Source: Tritrichomonas foetus (taxonomy: Eukaryota > Parabasalia > Tritrichomonadida > Tritrichomonadidae). From it: a stretch of 64,000 nucleotides of DNA. The stretch spans positions 51,728 through 115,727 of the forward strand of contig MLAK01000431.1 in the NCBI GenBank assembly GCA_001839685.1, read 5' to 3'. Position 1 is the first letter of the stretch. Each line of letters opens with the position of its first letter. Positions 10,401 to 19,363 of this stretch are shown in pieces. Below the pieces are notes generated by a model. It was given only the letters and a program-made list of their open reading frames with translations, made no database searches and had not been told where the DNA came from. The translations under genes were made by a program, and so were the position numbers.

Positions 10401-10488
10401 AATATTTTATCGCATTTTCGAAATTTGAACTTGTATCGTTTTGGATAGCTTCTCCGAGTACTTTCTTGTACTCATCAAAACGATCCAT
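7406..10488 (-). CDS. MIT-domain protein kinase with Gln-rich repeats (gap inside)
   Basis: The N-terminus (MDRFDEYKKVLGEAIQND...) has the three-helix pattern of a MIT domain, which binds ESCRT-III tails. A long Gln/Pro/Asn linker (PNIQQQ repeats) follows, interrupted by an undetermined stretch at 8921-9814. The C-terminus is a complete kinase domain: GDGSYG loop, YAMKEF lysine, HRDLKPGN loop, DFG, and an APE motif in YMAPELM; it looks TKL-like. The two halves lie in different frames, but the PNIQQQ frame runs open from the gap into the kinase. The N-run length is therefore probably wrong and this is one gene. I prefer the ATG at 10488, where the MIT domain begins; an in-frame ATG at 10515 is the alternative. 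Human ULK3 has the same domains in reverse order. Confidence 0.75.
8438..8920. repeat. 138-bp coding tandem repeat
   Basis: Inside the linker of the MIT kinase a 138-bp (46-codon) unit repeats. The marker GTTGAAGCTGG appears at 8521, 8659 and 8797, exactly 138 bp apart. Each unit is itself built from short PNIQQQ-type codon blocks. The array enters the assembly gap. Confidence 0.85.
8921..9814. other. Assembly gap (undetermined bases)
   Basis: 894 N inside the repeat array of the MIT kinase. The flanking frames are out of phase, so the true length probably differs. Confidence 0.98.
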
Positions 10489-11118
10489 AATTCTTTTTAT
10501 TACGGCAATCGACATAAAATGTTTTGTACTGACAAATTTTAGCGACCGTTTAAAGAATTTTCGCCAGAATTTTTGTGAGATCACGGTGATGGAGGCATTT
10601 AAAAAGTGATCCACTTTGACTTTTTGAATGTCATTGAATAAATGAGAAAGATTACGAATCATCATGACAAAATATCAGCCCTCTTACTTTGAGAATTAAT
10701 ATGTCATTATATATATGACTTGAATTAATTATGAAATGATGAAAAATAAACATTCACACTATATTATTCCTGATATATTTATATATATTTTGTAAATTTC
10801 ATAAATCTTCAGAATCGAAGAACAAGCTTTCAAAAAGGCTTTTTGAAATGTAATACAATAAATTCATGAAATGAAAATGGTTATCACTTCTACTTATAAA
10901 TATCATTATTCATTTCACTTTTCCCATTTCTAGATGAATAAGGAGTATGGTAATTGAATGAAATATCATACACTAGAGTTGATTAATGAAAAACTTAACA
11001 TAATAATTTTGTTATGTTTTTGGACAACCCTATTTCATATTCAACACATAATTGTAATTTGATGAAGAAGACTGAGAAAAACATAATAATTATAGCAAAA
11101 TATCTATAATACAAACAA
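10489..11118. other. Intergenic region upstream of the MIT kinase
   Basis: Holds the shared 11-bp motif; otherwise AT-rich. The frame upstream of the chosen ATG stays open to 10665 but lacks domain signal. Confidence 0.4.
10541..10551 (-). promoter_or_regulatory. AAACGGTCGCT motif before the MIT-kinase ATG
   Basis: On the minus strand AAACGGTCGCT lies 53 bp before the chosen ATG. The same 11 bases lie before the Tup1-like gene at 52569-52579 in the same orientation. The AACGG core resembles Myb-type sites. Confidence 0.35.
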
Positions 11119-12765
11119 TTATTTATTCAAGTTCTTTTGAATAAACTCAGTTATCGAGTTAGAATGTTTCAATGATTCAATAAAAACACGATGTGCATCA
11201 TAAGGCTTAGTTTCATCATTATATTTGAGGAGGGGAACCAAATACCACATATGTTTTGGTGCTCTTTGAAATGCGGCAAAAAGTAATCCTGTTTTAGCTT
11301 CAATTGAAGAAAGTTGATAAAACAGCAATTCGAAATTATCATTGGCATCTAAAATTTTAATACCTGGAGAAACTTTATTAAATGGTGTTTTTGAATATGA
11401 TGTAATTGTTATTAAAATAGTTTTAACCTGATAAGACAAAGCTGTTAATTTTATCATTGCTTTTTCAATCCCACCATTTTCAGGATTTTCATCTCTAAAT
11501 TGCTCAATATGTTGTAAAGCATCAGCTTTGAAAAATTTTGTATCTTTAAATGAAACATGTCCAACACAATCCAGATTTTTATTTAATGCACAAATGCTCA
11601 AATCTAAATCAGCATCGCTTTGCCATGAAAGATGAATCATTATTCGTTCAGAAAAGTGTCTATTTCGTGAATCACATAACTCTTTCAAGTGATATAAAGT
11701 GTTCGGTGACATATAAATCCTTTTAAAAACAGACAAGCCTCTTGGTGATAAATTTTTTCGTAGTTCTAACGTATAATCATCTAATTCACGATTATTTTTT
11801 CGCATTTGTTGAATTGAATAATAAATGAATTTATTTTCATTAAATGAAAAACATTTATAACCAGTATAAAGATCTTCGTAAGCACAATCAACAATATCTT
11901 GAAGGACAATGTTGGGTTCAAACGGAGTTTTTATCAAACTATTGAATTTATAAATTCCATCTTTATCTTGTTCTATTTCAGGGAGATCATCAAATGAATA
12001 TAAAACATAATTAACGAAATATCGACCAGGATTTGCATGAATTCTTATTAAGGGAATATATCTGAAATTTGCCCGAATTTCATTCACATCGAAATAAAAT
12101 AATTGAGTACAGCCATTTGATGTAATTGGATTCTTAGTAATTTGCTTTTTAATTATTGTTTTAGATCCAATTTTCTTTGAAGTAGTCTTCCCAATTAAAT
12201 TTGAATAACCCCCATCTTCAATATCATGTTCATAAATTTGGAGTTCTGCTTTTGAGCTACCTTTTGATAGTTTTTGGCATTCAATGTACACATAAAAATA
12301 ATTGTTTTTCTTGAGGACATCTTTATTTGATTTCCCGAAATTTGCATTTTGTTCTGGTTTACTTTTTAAAATGTTGGCATATCGTTCAAAATACGTTTCA
12401 GCATAAATAAAAACTTGAGGATTCATTTGTTTTGAATCTGGTATATTAATAGATACACCATATTCTTCATTGTATTTAATTTCATTCAAATTAATTGTTG
12501 TTGATCCAATTTCCTTTTTCTTTAAAAGACTTTTTGCTTTTAATGTTAAGCAAATGGTCATATCATCAAAATCAACAAATGGGTAAAAAAATAATGTTTT
12601 ACGTTCTTCGTCAAAAGGCCAAGTATTTGACGATTTATTAAAACCAACTGGGCCAGTCTCCCCTAACCGGTAAATAGATTTATCTTTTTTAATATAGTCA
12701 ACTATTACGTTAATTGTTTCGCCTTTAGGTAGATCAAGTCCTTTCACAACATATAAGTTGAGCAT
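11119..12765 (-). CDS. C2-like plus TerD-like domain protein
   Basis: A 548-residue protein. The N-terminus (about 1-120) has a C2-like beta pattern, starting MLNLYVVKGLDLPKG, with a DFDDMTICLTLKAKS strand region. A second beta-rich segment follows at about 155-265. The C-terminal part (about 375-520) matches the TerD fold: HLSWQSDADLDLSICALN, then DENPENGGIEKAMIKL where TerD has its GD-x-E Ca-binding turn, then ILITITSYS, and a closing TGLLFAAFQR. TerD domains bind calcium and are best known from bacterial stress operons; Dictyostelium CABP1 shows they also occur in eukaryotes. A Ca-dependent membrane role is inference. The gene diverges from the Sfr1-like gene across a 179-bp spacer. Confidence 0.6.
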   Translation of the reverse strand: MLNLYVVKGLDLPKGETINVIVDYIKKDKSIYRLGETGPVGFNKSSNTWPFDEERKTLFFYPFVDFDDMTICLTLKAKSLLKKKEIGSTTINLNEIKYNEEYGVSINIPDSKQMNPQVFIYAETYFERYANILKSKPEQNANFGKSNKDVLKKNNYFYVYIECQKLSKGSSKAELQIYEHDIEDGGYSNLIGKTTSKKIGSKTIIKKQITKNPITSNGCTQLFYFDVNEIRANFRYIPLIRIHANPGRYFVNYVLYSFDDLPEIEQDKDGIYKFNSLIKTPFEPNIVLQDIVDCAYEDLYTGYKCFSFNENKFIYYSIQQMRKNNRELDDYTLELRKNLSPRGLSVFKRIYMSPNTLYHLKELCDSRNRHFSERIMIHLSWQSDADLDLSICALNKNLDCVGHVSFKDTKFFKADALQHIEQFRDENPENGGIEKAMIKLTALSYQVKTILITITSYSKTPFNKVSPGIKILDANDNFELLFYQLSSIEAKTGLLFAAFQRAPKHMWYLVPLLKYNDETKPYDAHRVFIESLKHSNSITEFIQKNLNK

Positions 12766-12944
12766 TTTAAATCATTTGTGTAAACTTTTTAAACTTATAT
12801 TTGGTAATATAATTTCTTTTCTTACCTGGTCTATTATAAACTATTTAATATTTGGTATAAACTATTCAATGTTCGAATGCAAAAGTGAAATTCACTAACC
12901 GGAAAATGATGTGACTTGGCGGCATTTTACAATTATTTATCATT

Positions 12945-13514
12945 ATGTCTCTTCTTGATTTTTTACTCAGTTGCACTTCTCCCTTAACTCTTGAAGATAT
13001 TGCCAAACAAGTCGGCCGAGAGATAGACGATGTCGAAAAAGAACTTGATAATCTCATCTCCGAAAATAATCTTCGAAAAAGAATGATAAACTTGCCAGAT
13101 GGATCATCAAAATCGATTTATTGGGCTTCATCTTTAATTCCTTTTATTGAACAAGAGCCAATTATTACCATTCCGTTCGCTCAGCCATACGACCATCGCA
13201 ACGTCCTCGAAAGGCTTACAGACCAACAGCTACTCCAAGAAAAGCTACGACTTCAAATCACACTCCGAAAAATTAATTCCGAATATGAAAATCTTCAGCA
13301 TTTAGCCAAAATAAATGTTTCAGAAGAGAGCGAAAAAGTTATAGACGATTTGACAGAAAAGTGGATGAGTGCCGTTCACGAAATGCTGTATGATATGTTA
13401 TCGCTTATGAGGAAAACCAATCCCGAGATGAACATGGACAGGCTATTAAAGGAACTTAGAATTGACCCTGTTTCAGTGAAGTGGAATGCAGAGGACGAAG
13501 ATTTTGGGAATTAA
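12945..13514 (+). CDS. Mei5/Sfr1-like recombination accessory factor
   Basis: A 189-residue protein. Residues 1-65 look like a winged helix: LTLEDIAKQVGREIDDVEKELDNL, a turn, and SKSIYWAS as the wing strand. Residues 85-120 form a coiled coil. The C-terminus, LTEKWMSAVHEMLYDMLS then MDRLLKELRIDP and an acidic end, matches Sfr1/Mei5, the partner of Swi5. That complex stimulates Rad51/Dmc1 strand exchange. No Swi5 gene is visible here. Hop2/Mnd1 also combine a winged helix and coiled coil, but their C-termini differ. The ATG follows a TCATT pentamer by three bases. Confidence 0.6.
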   Translation: MSLLDFLLSCTSPLTLEDIAKQVGREIDDVEKELDNLISENNLRKRMINLPDGSSKSIYWASSLIPFIEQEPIITIPFAQPYDHRNVLERLTDQQLLQEKLRLQITLRKINSEYENLQHLAKINVSEESEKVIDDLTEKWMSAVHEMLYDMLSLMRKTNPEMNMDRLLKELRIDPVSVKWNAEDEDFGN

Positions 13515-13761
13515 TGAATAAACTTTCTGTTTTCATAAAAATGAAATAAAATAAAATAAAATTTGTTTGTTTTTTATGTTACCATATCTTCTTATAAACA
13601 AATAACCAAATGCACTATTCGGCTCAATCGAATTATTTATGGCAATTTTATTGTTCAGTGGATTGTTGATAGCAACAGTCTTTCGAAAATGCAGAAATTT
13701 CTTCTTGTAGCAGTTGCTACAAATGATTTCCTATTATCAAGTATTCATTATTTTACAATTT

Positions 13762-14943
13762 TTATTCGAGTTTTAATTGCAGACCAGTGTCAAACATAAA
13801 GGCATGATACATATCTTCTCTTAAGTTTAGGACAGATATTGGATCTGTTATATTGATCAATGATATTGGTAATGCTTCATTTATTGGCAGTCCTAGAAAA
13901 GCTACAAGTTCCCGCTTCTTTTTATTGAAATTAAATACAAATGAACTTATTCTTGGAAGCATAAATAATCCTAATCTACAGACAACACCATCTGATAATG
14001 ACGTTGTTTCTCCATCCGGAAGAACATGCAAAACAAACCACCACATTTGATTAGTATCGCATCCATAAAGAAATGTATGATGTGTTGGATCTGTTCCACC
14101 ATAAAAGAATAAAAATCGATCAAAACTAGTCATTCCAGCATTAGCTACTCTTGATGGTGGATTTGCTCCGATTGTTACTTCAACACTAACTTTCTTTTGA
14201 ATCATATCAATAATAAGCATACCGCCACTTTTACTTCCACCATAACTGTATATTTTCTCATTTAATATTGTCCATGCTGCACTTTTCCTTCCAATAACAT
14301 CTTGAGGTAATGATTCCCATAAAAGTGTTTGTGTATCTAAAATATGGAGGTTATTAGGTAATTGTCCATTAAAGCCACCCCAAATAAAAAATGAATTATT
14401 AAAATAGGCAAATATTGGATGTGATCTAGGTGATGGAGAATCACCACATGTTTGAATAAATTTAACACATCCATTTTCAATATTTATTTGATGTAGTTGA
14501 TCTAAGAAAACATTTTCATCATATCCACCAAAAACATATAGAAAATTTTCAACTAAAACAGCAGATGCATCTGTCCTTGGTGAAACTTTAATCTCCCCAG
14601 TCAATTTGATGTGTTTCCATTTTAATTCATCAATGTTCAACATCCATACATCATTTAGTAGTTTTCCATCATATCCACAACCATATCCGATATATGAAAT
14701 ATTATGGACATCATCAAAAGCATTGAATTGGCCAATTCTTGGGATAGGCCCAAAACTTTCAGAGAAATGAAGACTCCATGTTCCATGATTATCTCGTCTA
14801 CTTAAAGTAAAGTTTTTGATTCTTGGTTCTGCAACACTATACTGGGAATTGATTTCATTCCTTGTCCTTGAGCTAGTCTCTGGCATATATATTCCAGATT
14901 CATAATCTGCATTAAAAGTTGTTGAACTTGAGGCATTACCCAT
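13762..14943 (-). CDS. Kelch-repeat protein with N-myristoylation signal
   Basis: A 393-residue protein with a kelch-type beta-propeller. Repeats are marked by YVFGGYDE, FIWGGFNG, YSYGGSKS and FFYGGTDP, each with the double glycine. The frame opens earlier with TTG, but the first ATG is at 14943 and gives MGNASSS, which fits the N-myristoylation consensus (Gly2, Ser6). The protein may therefore be membrane-anchored; this is predicted only. No BTB, Rab-binding or kinase domain is attached. Its partner is unknown. Its 3' end faces that of the Sfr1-like gene, 247 bp away. Confidence 0.8.
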   Translation of the reverse strand: MGNASSSTTFNADYESGIYMPETSSRTRNEINSQYSVAEPRIKNFTLSRRDNHGTWSLHFSESFGPIPRIGQFNAFDDVHNISYIGYGCGYDGKLLNDVWMLNIDELKWKHIKLTGEIKVSPRTDASAVLVENFLYVFGGYDENVFLDQLHQINIENGCVKFIQTCGDSPSPRSHPIFAYFNNSFFIWGGFNGQLPNNLHILDTQTLLWESLPQDVIGRKSAAWTILNEKIYSYGGSKSGGMLIIDMIQKKVSVEVTIGANPPSRVANAGMTSFDRFLFFYGGTDPTHHTFLYGCDTNQMWWFVLHVLPDGETTSLSDGVVCRLGLFMLPRISSFVFNFNKKKRELVAFLGLPINEALPISLINITDPISVLNLREDMYHAFMFDTGLQLKLE

Positions 14944-15364
14944 TGATACTTGACACAAAATGACATGAACTATCGATTGAATGAACTAGTCAAAATATTG
15001 ATAATGCTTTATGAATTCCGGATATATTTTATTTCGGAAGTGTATGAAATGGCCTCAATTTGTTTACGTACAGTTACAACAAAGGAGATGTAACTATCAA
15101 ATATCCCATTTATACTTTTCCTGACCTTCATTTATGATATTTACTTTGTTTTCAATATCAGCTACATATCAAATACTAATGTTATCGAAATTGTTCTGTT
15201 TTGAACTTATTTTCTTTATTATTATTGATAAAATTCATTTAATATGTGAAATAAATAAATTAATACAATTGGCTCATAGTGAAAATATGTGAAATAGGGA
15301 TTTTTTAAAAACCGAACATTTATTACACAATACATACAAATCATGAAAATAAAATAACATTAAA
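14944..15364. other. AT-rich intergenic region
   Basis: Between the start of the kelch gene and the stop of the TBC-TLDc gene. No repeat or RNA was recognised. Confidence 0.5.
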
Positions 15365-16942
15365 TTAGATTTTCAGTGATCCAACATGATTTCCTGAACG
15401 AGACTGAAATCCAAGTAATTCCAAATCAAGGATCATGTCTCCTTTGGGTGCGCAAAAGGAAGGCGATTCAAAAGTTTCACAATCTCCACTTTGCATTGTC
15501 TGGAGTCCCTCCATTAAATAAATTGCGGGTTTGGGTCCACCAACCATCATTTCATTTTCATCTATTGAAATGAATAAGTTGTTAAAATTATTCTGCTTCT
15601 TGTATATAATTGCTGGATTCAAAGAGAATACAAAAGTTGAAGATCTTCCAAAATATCTTCCGTTTTTATCTCTTTTTGCAGGCGGATCACTCAGGAATGC
15701 ACCGAAAGTACCATTCGTTGTTTTAATAAGAAGGATAATAGGTGTGTAGCTTGGTGCACTTGCAATCATAGATTTAAATGATGTTCCATCTTCAGATAAT
15801 CTGTAACATAGACTTAGTTTACTTGACTTGATTATACGCGGAAGGTAGGAGTGAATTATGGAGAAATCTTCTTGGGAAATGAGGACACTTTGACCATTTA
15901 GATAATCTGATGCACGTGATTCACCTACCAAATTACGATTCATTTCATTTCCCTCACTAAAAAGATTGTGAAGTCTATCAGCCAGTTTTGGAATTGAAGA
16001 GATTGATGTAGAAGCTCGTCTTTGTGCAATCACTTCAGCTGGACAAATGTGACGAGAACGTGAAAGTGAACGATCATAAGCATCTTCCAAGTAGCTTCTG
16101 AAAAAATCAATATTTTTCATTTTTTCACAGAATTCTGCAAACACTTTTAAAACTGATTCTTTATTTTTTGCTTTCAAAAGGCCGGTTTTTTCACAAACGA
16201 TAAATTGAATGAAAAAACGATAAAGAACTTTTTTTCCCTCATTCAAAAACGCATCGAAAAAAGTGTAAATGCATGAAATTGGTAGCGAAACAGTAAAAAT
16301 GAAAGCAATAAAAATTTCAGCCATATCTAATTGAATAGCATCAAAATGTGATAAAACAGATCGACATTTGATGATACATAATTCTCGGACACTTTCTGAT
16401 GAAAACAGAAATTGTTCTTTTGTTAATGAAAAGTACCAACGATCTTCCATTGATCGATTTATCATGGCTTGAATTATTGCATAGGCCTCCATCGGTTTTA
16501 CAAAGCCAAGTAAAAGAGAGCAGACTCTTGGCATTATTGGCGCATATGATATGTGCTTATTTTGATGTGCTACTAATTGGATGAAATTGACAATTTTTTG
16601 ACGAGGGCGTTCGGGAATATGATGGACAAAGTCTATACTTACACCAAAGGGATTTTCGATGTAAGCAAAACTTTTGGCTTTCGTTTTAATATCTTTCCAA
16701 AATGATTTTGTTGATTCCAAAACTTTATCGCCGCCAGTAGATAGCATCCACCATTTGCTTTTTTGGTCATAAAGTATGCCTTGTCGAATGAGTTTTTTCG
16801 TTCGCTTATTTATCGTCTTTTCGCCATCGATAGTTTTGAAATTTTTTATCTTTCTCTGTTCTTCTTCTTTCCAGTCATCATTTGGATACAGCGGAGAATG
16901 CGGATTACTCAATAAATGTTGAGAAGATTTTAAAAAAAGCAT
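15365..16942 (-). CDS. TBC-TLDc protein, TBC1D24-like
   Basis: A 525-residue protein from the ATG at 16942 (the frame itself opens with TTG at 16972). Residues about 50-270 are TBC-like: LIRQGILYDQKSKWWML at the start, then all-helical sequence. The usual arginine-finger and YxQG motifs are not visible, as in animal TBC1D24. The last 170 residues are a TLDc domain: FGAFLSDPPAKRDKNGRYFG, then TFVFSLNP, MMVGGPKPAIYL and DLELLGF. Human TBC1D24 has the same order and about the same length, and acts in vesicle traffic and oxidative stress. Catalytic GAP activity is doubtful given the missing fingers. Confidence 0.85.
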   Translation of the reverse strand: MLFLKSSQHLLSNPHSPLYPNDDWKEEEQRKIKNFKTIDGEKTINKRTKKLIRQGILYDQKSKWWMLSTGGDKVLESTKSFWKDIKTKAKSFAYIENPFGVSIDFVHHIPERPRQKIVNFIQLVAHQNKHISYAPIMPRVCSLLLGFVKPMEAYAIIQAMINRSMEDRWYFSLTKEQFLFSSESVRELCIIKCRSVLSHFDAIQLDMAEIFIAFIFTVSLPISCIYTFFDAFLNEGKKVLYRFFIQFIVCEKTGLLKAKNKESVLKVFAEFCEKMKNIDFFRSYLEDAYDRSLSRSRHICPAEVIAQRRASTSISSIPKLADRLHNLFSEGNEMNRNLVGESRASDYLNGQSVLISQEDFSIIHSYLPRIIKSSKLSLCYRLSEDGTSFKSMIASAPSYTPIILLIKTTNGTFGAFLSDPPAKRDKNGRYFGRSSTFVFSLNPAIIYKKQNNFNNLFISIDENEMMVGGPKPAIYLMEGLQTMQSGDCETFESPSFCAPKGDMILDLELLGFQSRSGNHVGSLKI

Positions 16943-17296
16943 TTTGCGATTAATTTTTTTGAAACAATTCAATCATCGCATTTGCAAGCAAGGTGAATTT
17001 AGGGTAAAATTATTGAGATTCATAGATTTTTTATATTGTATTAAAAATTGAAATACCTGTAATAAATTGAGAAAGAAAAACTTTGATTGTCATGTCAAAA
17101 AGGGATCAGTAAAACTTTTTGAATACTATTCAAAAGTGACAAAATTTTCAAGATGAATAAAGTTTTCATTTCACATTTCATTTTCACGTAACATATCATT
17201 AGTTTCCCCGTAAAATAATCAATATAAAATATTTCTTTCATTTTTTGTTAATATATTTGGCCATAGTTTCATAAACATAGAATAAACAAAAGAACA
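16943..17296. other. Divergent promoter region
   Basis: 354 bp shared by two head-to-head genes, TBC-TLDc (minus) and PP2A B'' (plus). A TCATA pentamer lies about 25 bp before the plus-strand ATG. Confidence 0.4.
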
Positions 17297-18715
17297 ATGG
17301 AGTTCTACACCTTTCAAGAATTAAAATTAGACGAATTTTTCGCATATTACCTCACCGATCCAGCTAAGAGGGGCATTTTCCAAGCAATTTCCTCTGCCGC
17401 TCGTGATTTGGAAGCTGGAAAGCGTGCCGATTTTGATTTTTCCGTTTTTGATGCACCAAGTCAACTTCAAAGCAAGCGTCCACCTTCGATTACAGCTTCT
17501 GTCACACGTATGCCAATCGTTGACGAGCGAATTGACACCAAGATCAAGAAGGACGATCAAATTATTTTAGCCGGCGAGAAAATCCCAACCTTTTACGGTG
17601 CCAAGGAAAACGCCAAAGAAGTCTCCAACCTCAACGAATACGCCAAACTCGACAAGGTTCCAGCCGATAAGCTTGGAGCTCTAATTCAAGCATATTGCAA
17701 GCTTCCCCGTTGTTTTGCACCACTTCTTCTTCGAACTCGTGATATTGGAACAGGTGAGAAACTCAAGGCCTTCTGGGAAAAGTATCTCCTCAATAAAGAT
17801 CCAAATGAAAGATTCTTCAGATTAATCGTTGGTGACGAAAGGAACTTCATTTTCCCATCTGACCTCACTCCTTTTGTTCGAGTCATTGTTGAGACCCACG
17901 CATCTCTCCAATTCCTGAAAGAGGAAGCACTTTTCCAGGAGAAGTTCATCGACTTTATCGTCACAAGATGCTTCTATGCAATGGACAGTGACCTTAGGGG
18001 CACCATTGGTGTTCAGCAGTTCCGAAAGATGGATTTGGCGCAAATATTTTATAAGGCCGAAAGAATGCAAGACGTTAATGATTCACAGCATATCTTCAAC
18101 TACCAGCATTTCTATGTCGCCTTCTGCAAATTCTGGGATTTGGATGGGGATTCAGATGGATTCATCAGCAAAGATGATTTGCTTAAATTTAACGATTCTG
18201 CAATTTCGCCAGTCATTATTGAACGATTCTTCAAGTCAACTGCTTACCCACGTTCAACAAACAGAAAGAAGGAAATTGACTTCACATCATTTGCCTACTT
18301 TTTAATGAGCTCCGAAGATAAGACAAATCTCACATCCATCAATTTCTGGTACAGACTGTGTGATCTTGATGATGATGGACTCCTCTCTATCAAAGAAATT
18401 GAAGATTTGTATCACACCCAATATGAAAGAATGAGAATTACTGGAAATGAAACAATTCCATTCGAAGATATCTTCAGGCAGTTGATCGATATGATCAATC
18501 CTGAAGGAGCTGCTTACGTGACTGTTCAAGATTTATTGAAGAGTAAAATGGCCGACGTTTTCTTCAATACATTATTCGATCTCCAGAAGTTCCTCATCAG
18601 AGAATACCAATTCCCACTCGTGAATGCAGAACTCGACGAAATGACAAAGAAGCTTTCCCCATGGGAAGTTTACGTCCTTATCGAATACGATCAACTCGTC
18701 AACGATGGAGCTTAA
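17297..18715 (+). CDS. PP2A regulatory subunit B'' (PPP2R3/PR72 family)
   Basis: A 472-residue protein. B'' subunits bind the PP2A scaffold and choose substrates in a calcium-dependent way. Two EF-hands are visible: DLDGDSDGFISKDDL from about residue 281, a canonical DxDxDG loop, and DLDDDGLLSIKEIEDLY from about residue 355. The region before them, with IPTFYGAKE and CKLPRCFAPLLLRTRD, fits the family's N-terminal hydrophobic segment. Base use is richer in C and G at third positions than in most neighbours, which suggests a well-expressed gene; that is inference. Start is the only sensible ATG. Confidence 0.9.
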   Translation: MEFYTFQELKLDEFFAYYLTDPAKRGIFQAISSAARDLEAGKRADFDFSVFDAPSQLQSKRPPSITASVTRMPIVDERIDTKIKKDDQIILAGEKIPTFYGAKENAKEVSNLNEYAKLDKVPADKLGALIQAYCKLPRCFAPLLLRTRDIGTGEKLKAFWEKYLLNKDPNERFFRLIVGDERNFIFPSDLTPFVRVIVETHASLQFLKEEALFQEKFIDFIVTRCFYAMDSDLRGTIGVQQFRKMDLAQIFYKAERMQDVNDSQHIFNYQHFYVAFCKFWDLDGDSDGFISKDDLLKFNDSAISPVIIERFFKSTAYPRSTNRKKEIDFTSFAYFLMSSEDKTNLTSINFWYRLCDLDDDGLLSIKEIEDLYHTQYERMRITGNETIPFEDIFRQLIDMINPEGAAYVTVQDLLKSKMADVFFNTLFDLQKFLIREYQFPLVNAELDEMTKKLSPWEVYVLIEYDQLVNDGA

Positions 18716-19363
18716 TCAATCAAAATTAATCCTTATTTTTCTTTTTTTTTCTTTTTTCCTTTTTATATCTACACAATCTTATATTTGTTCAATCTTATAT
18801 CTCATATGAAAATCAATTTTGTCATAATCATTTTTGAAATAGTAAGTATCATTTTGATCAAAGTTAATTTAGAAACAATTCAAAAAAAAAAAATAATAAA
18901 GGCAATATGAATTTGCTAAGATAAAAGTGTCACAGAGATAAATTGAATCTAAATTACTAGATATCATTGAGTGATCAAAAAGCGGTATTGGATCATAGCT
19001 TTTGAATGCATTCAAAATTACCGGTGATTTGGCCTGATGATTTGACAGAAAATTGTTGAAAATTTTTCGTAACGTACGGAATTAAAGAAATTCGAAAGGA
19101 TTTTTAAGTATTTATTTGTTCTAATCAATTCAAAAAGTTATAGATGATTTTTTTTATTTTTGCCGAGATTGGCATTTAACGCAAAAAGGTGAATTTTTCT
19201 CAATAACCATAAAGTCGGCCGGTTTTTATGTGAAAAAGTTAATATATAACCGTAAATTGATCACAATTTTGAAACTTCATTGAATTCTAACTGCTTTTTT
19301 TGATAAATTTTGGAATAAATTTCGAAATTTTTCACGTTTCATTTATTTTTAAAACTTCATCCA
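18716..19363. other. AT-rich intergenic region
   Basis: 3' flank of PP2A B'' and promoter of Snf7. A TCATT pentamer lies about 25 bp and a TCATC 5 bp before the Snf7 ATG. Nothing else was recognised. Confidence 0.4.
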
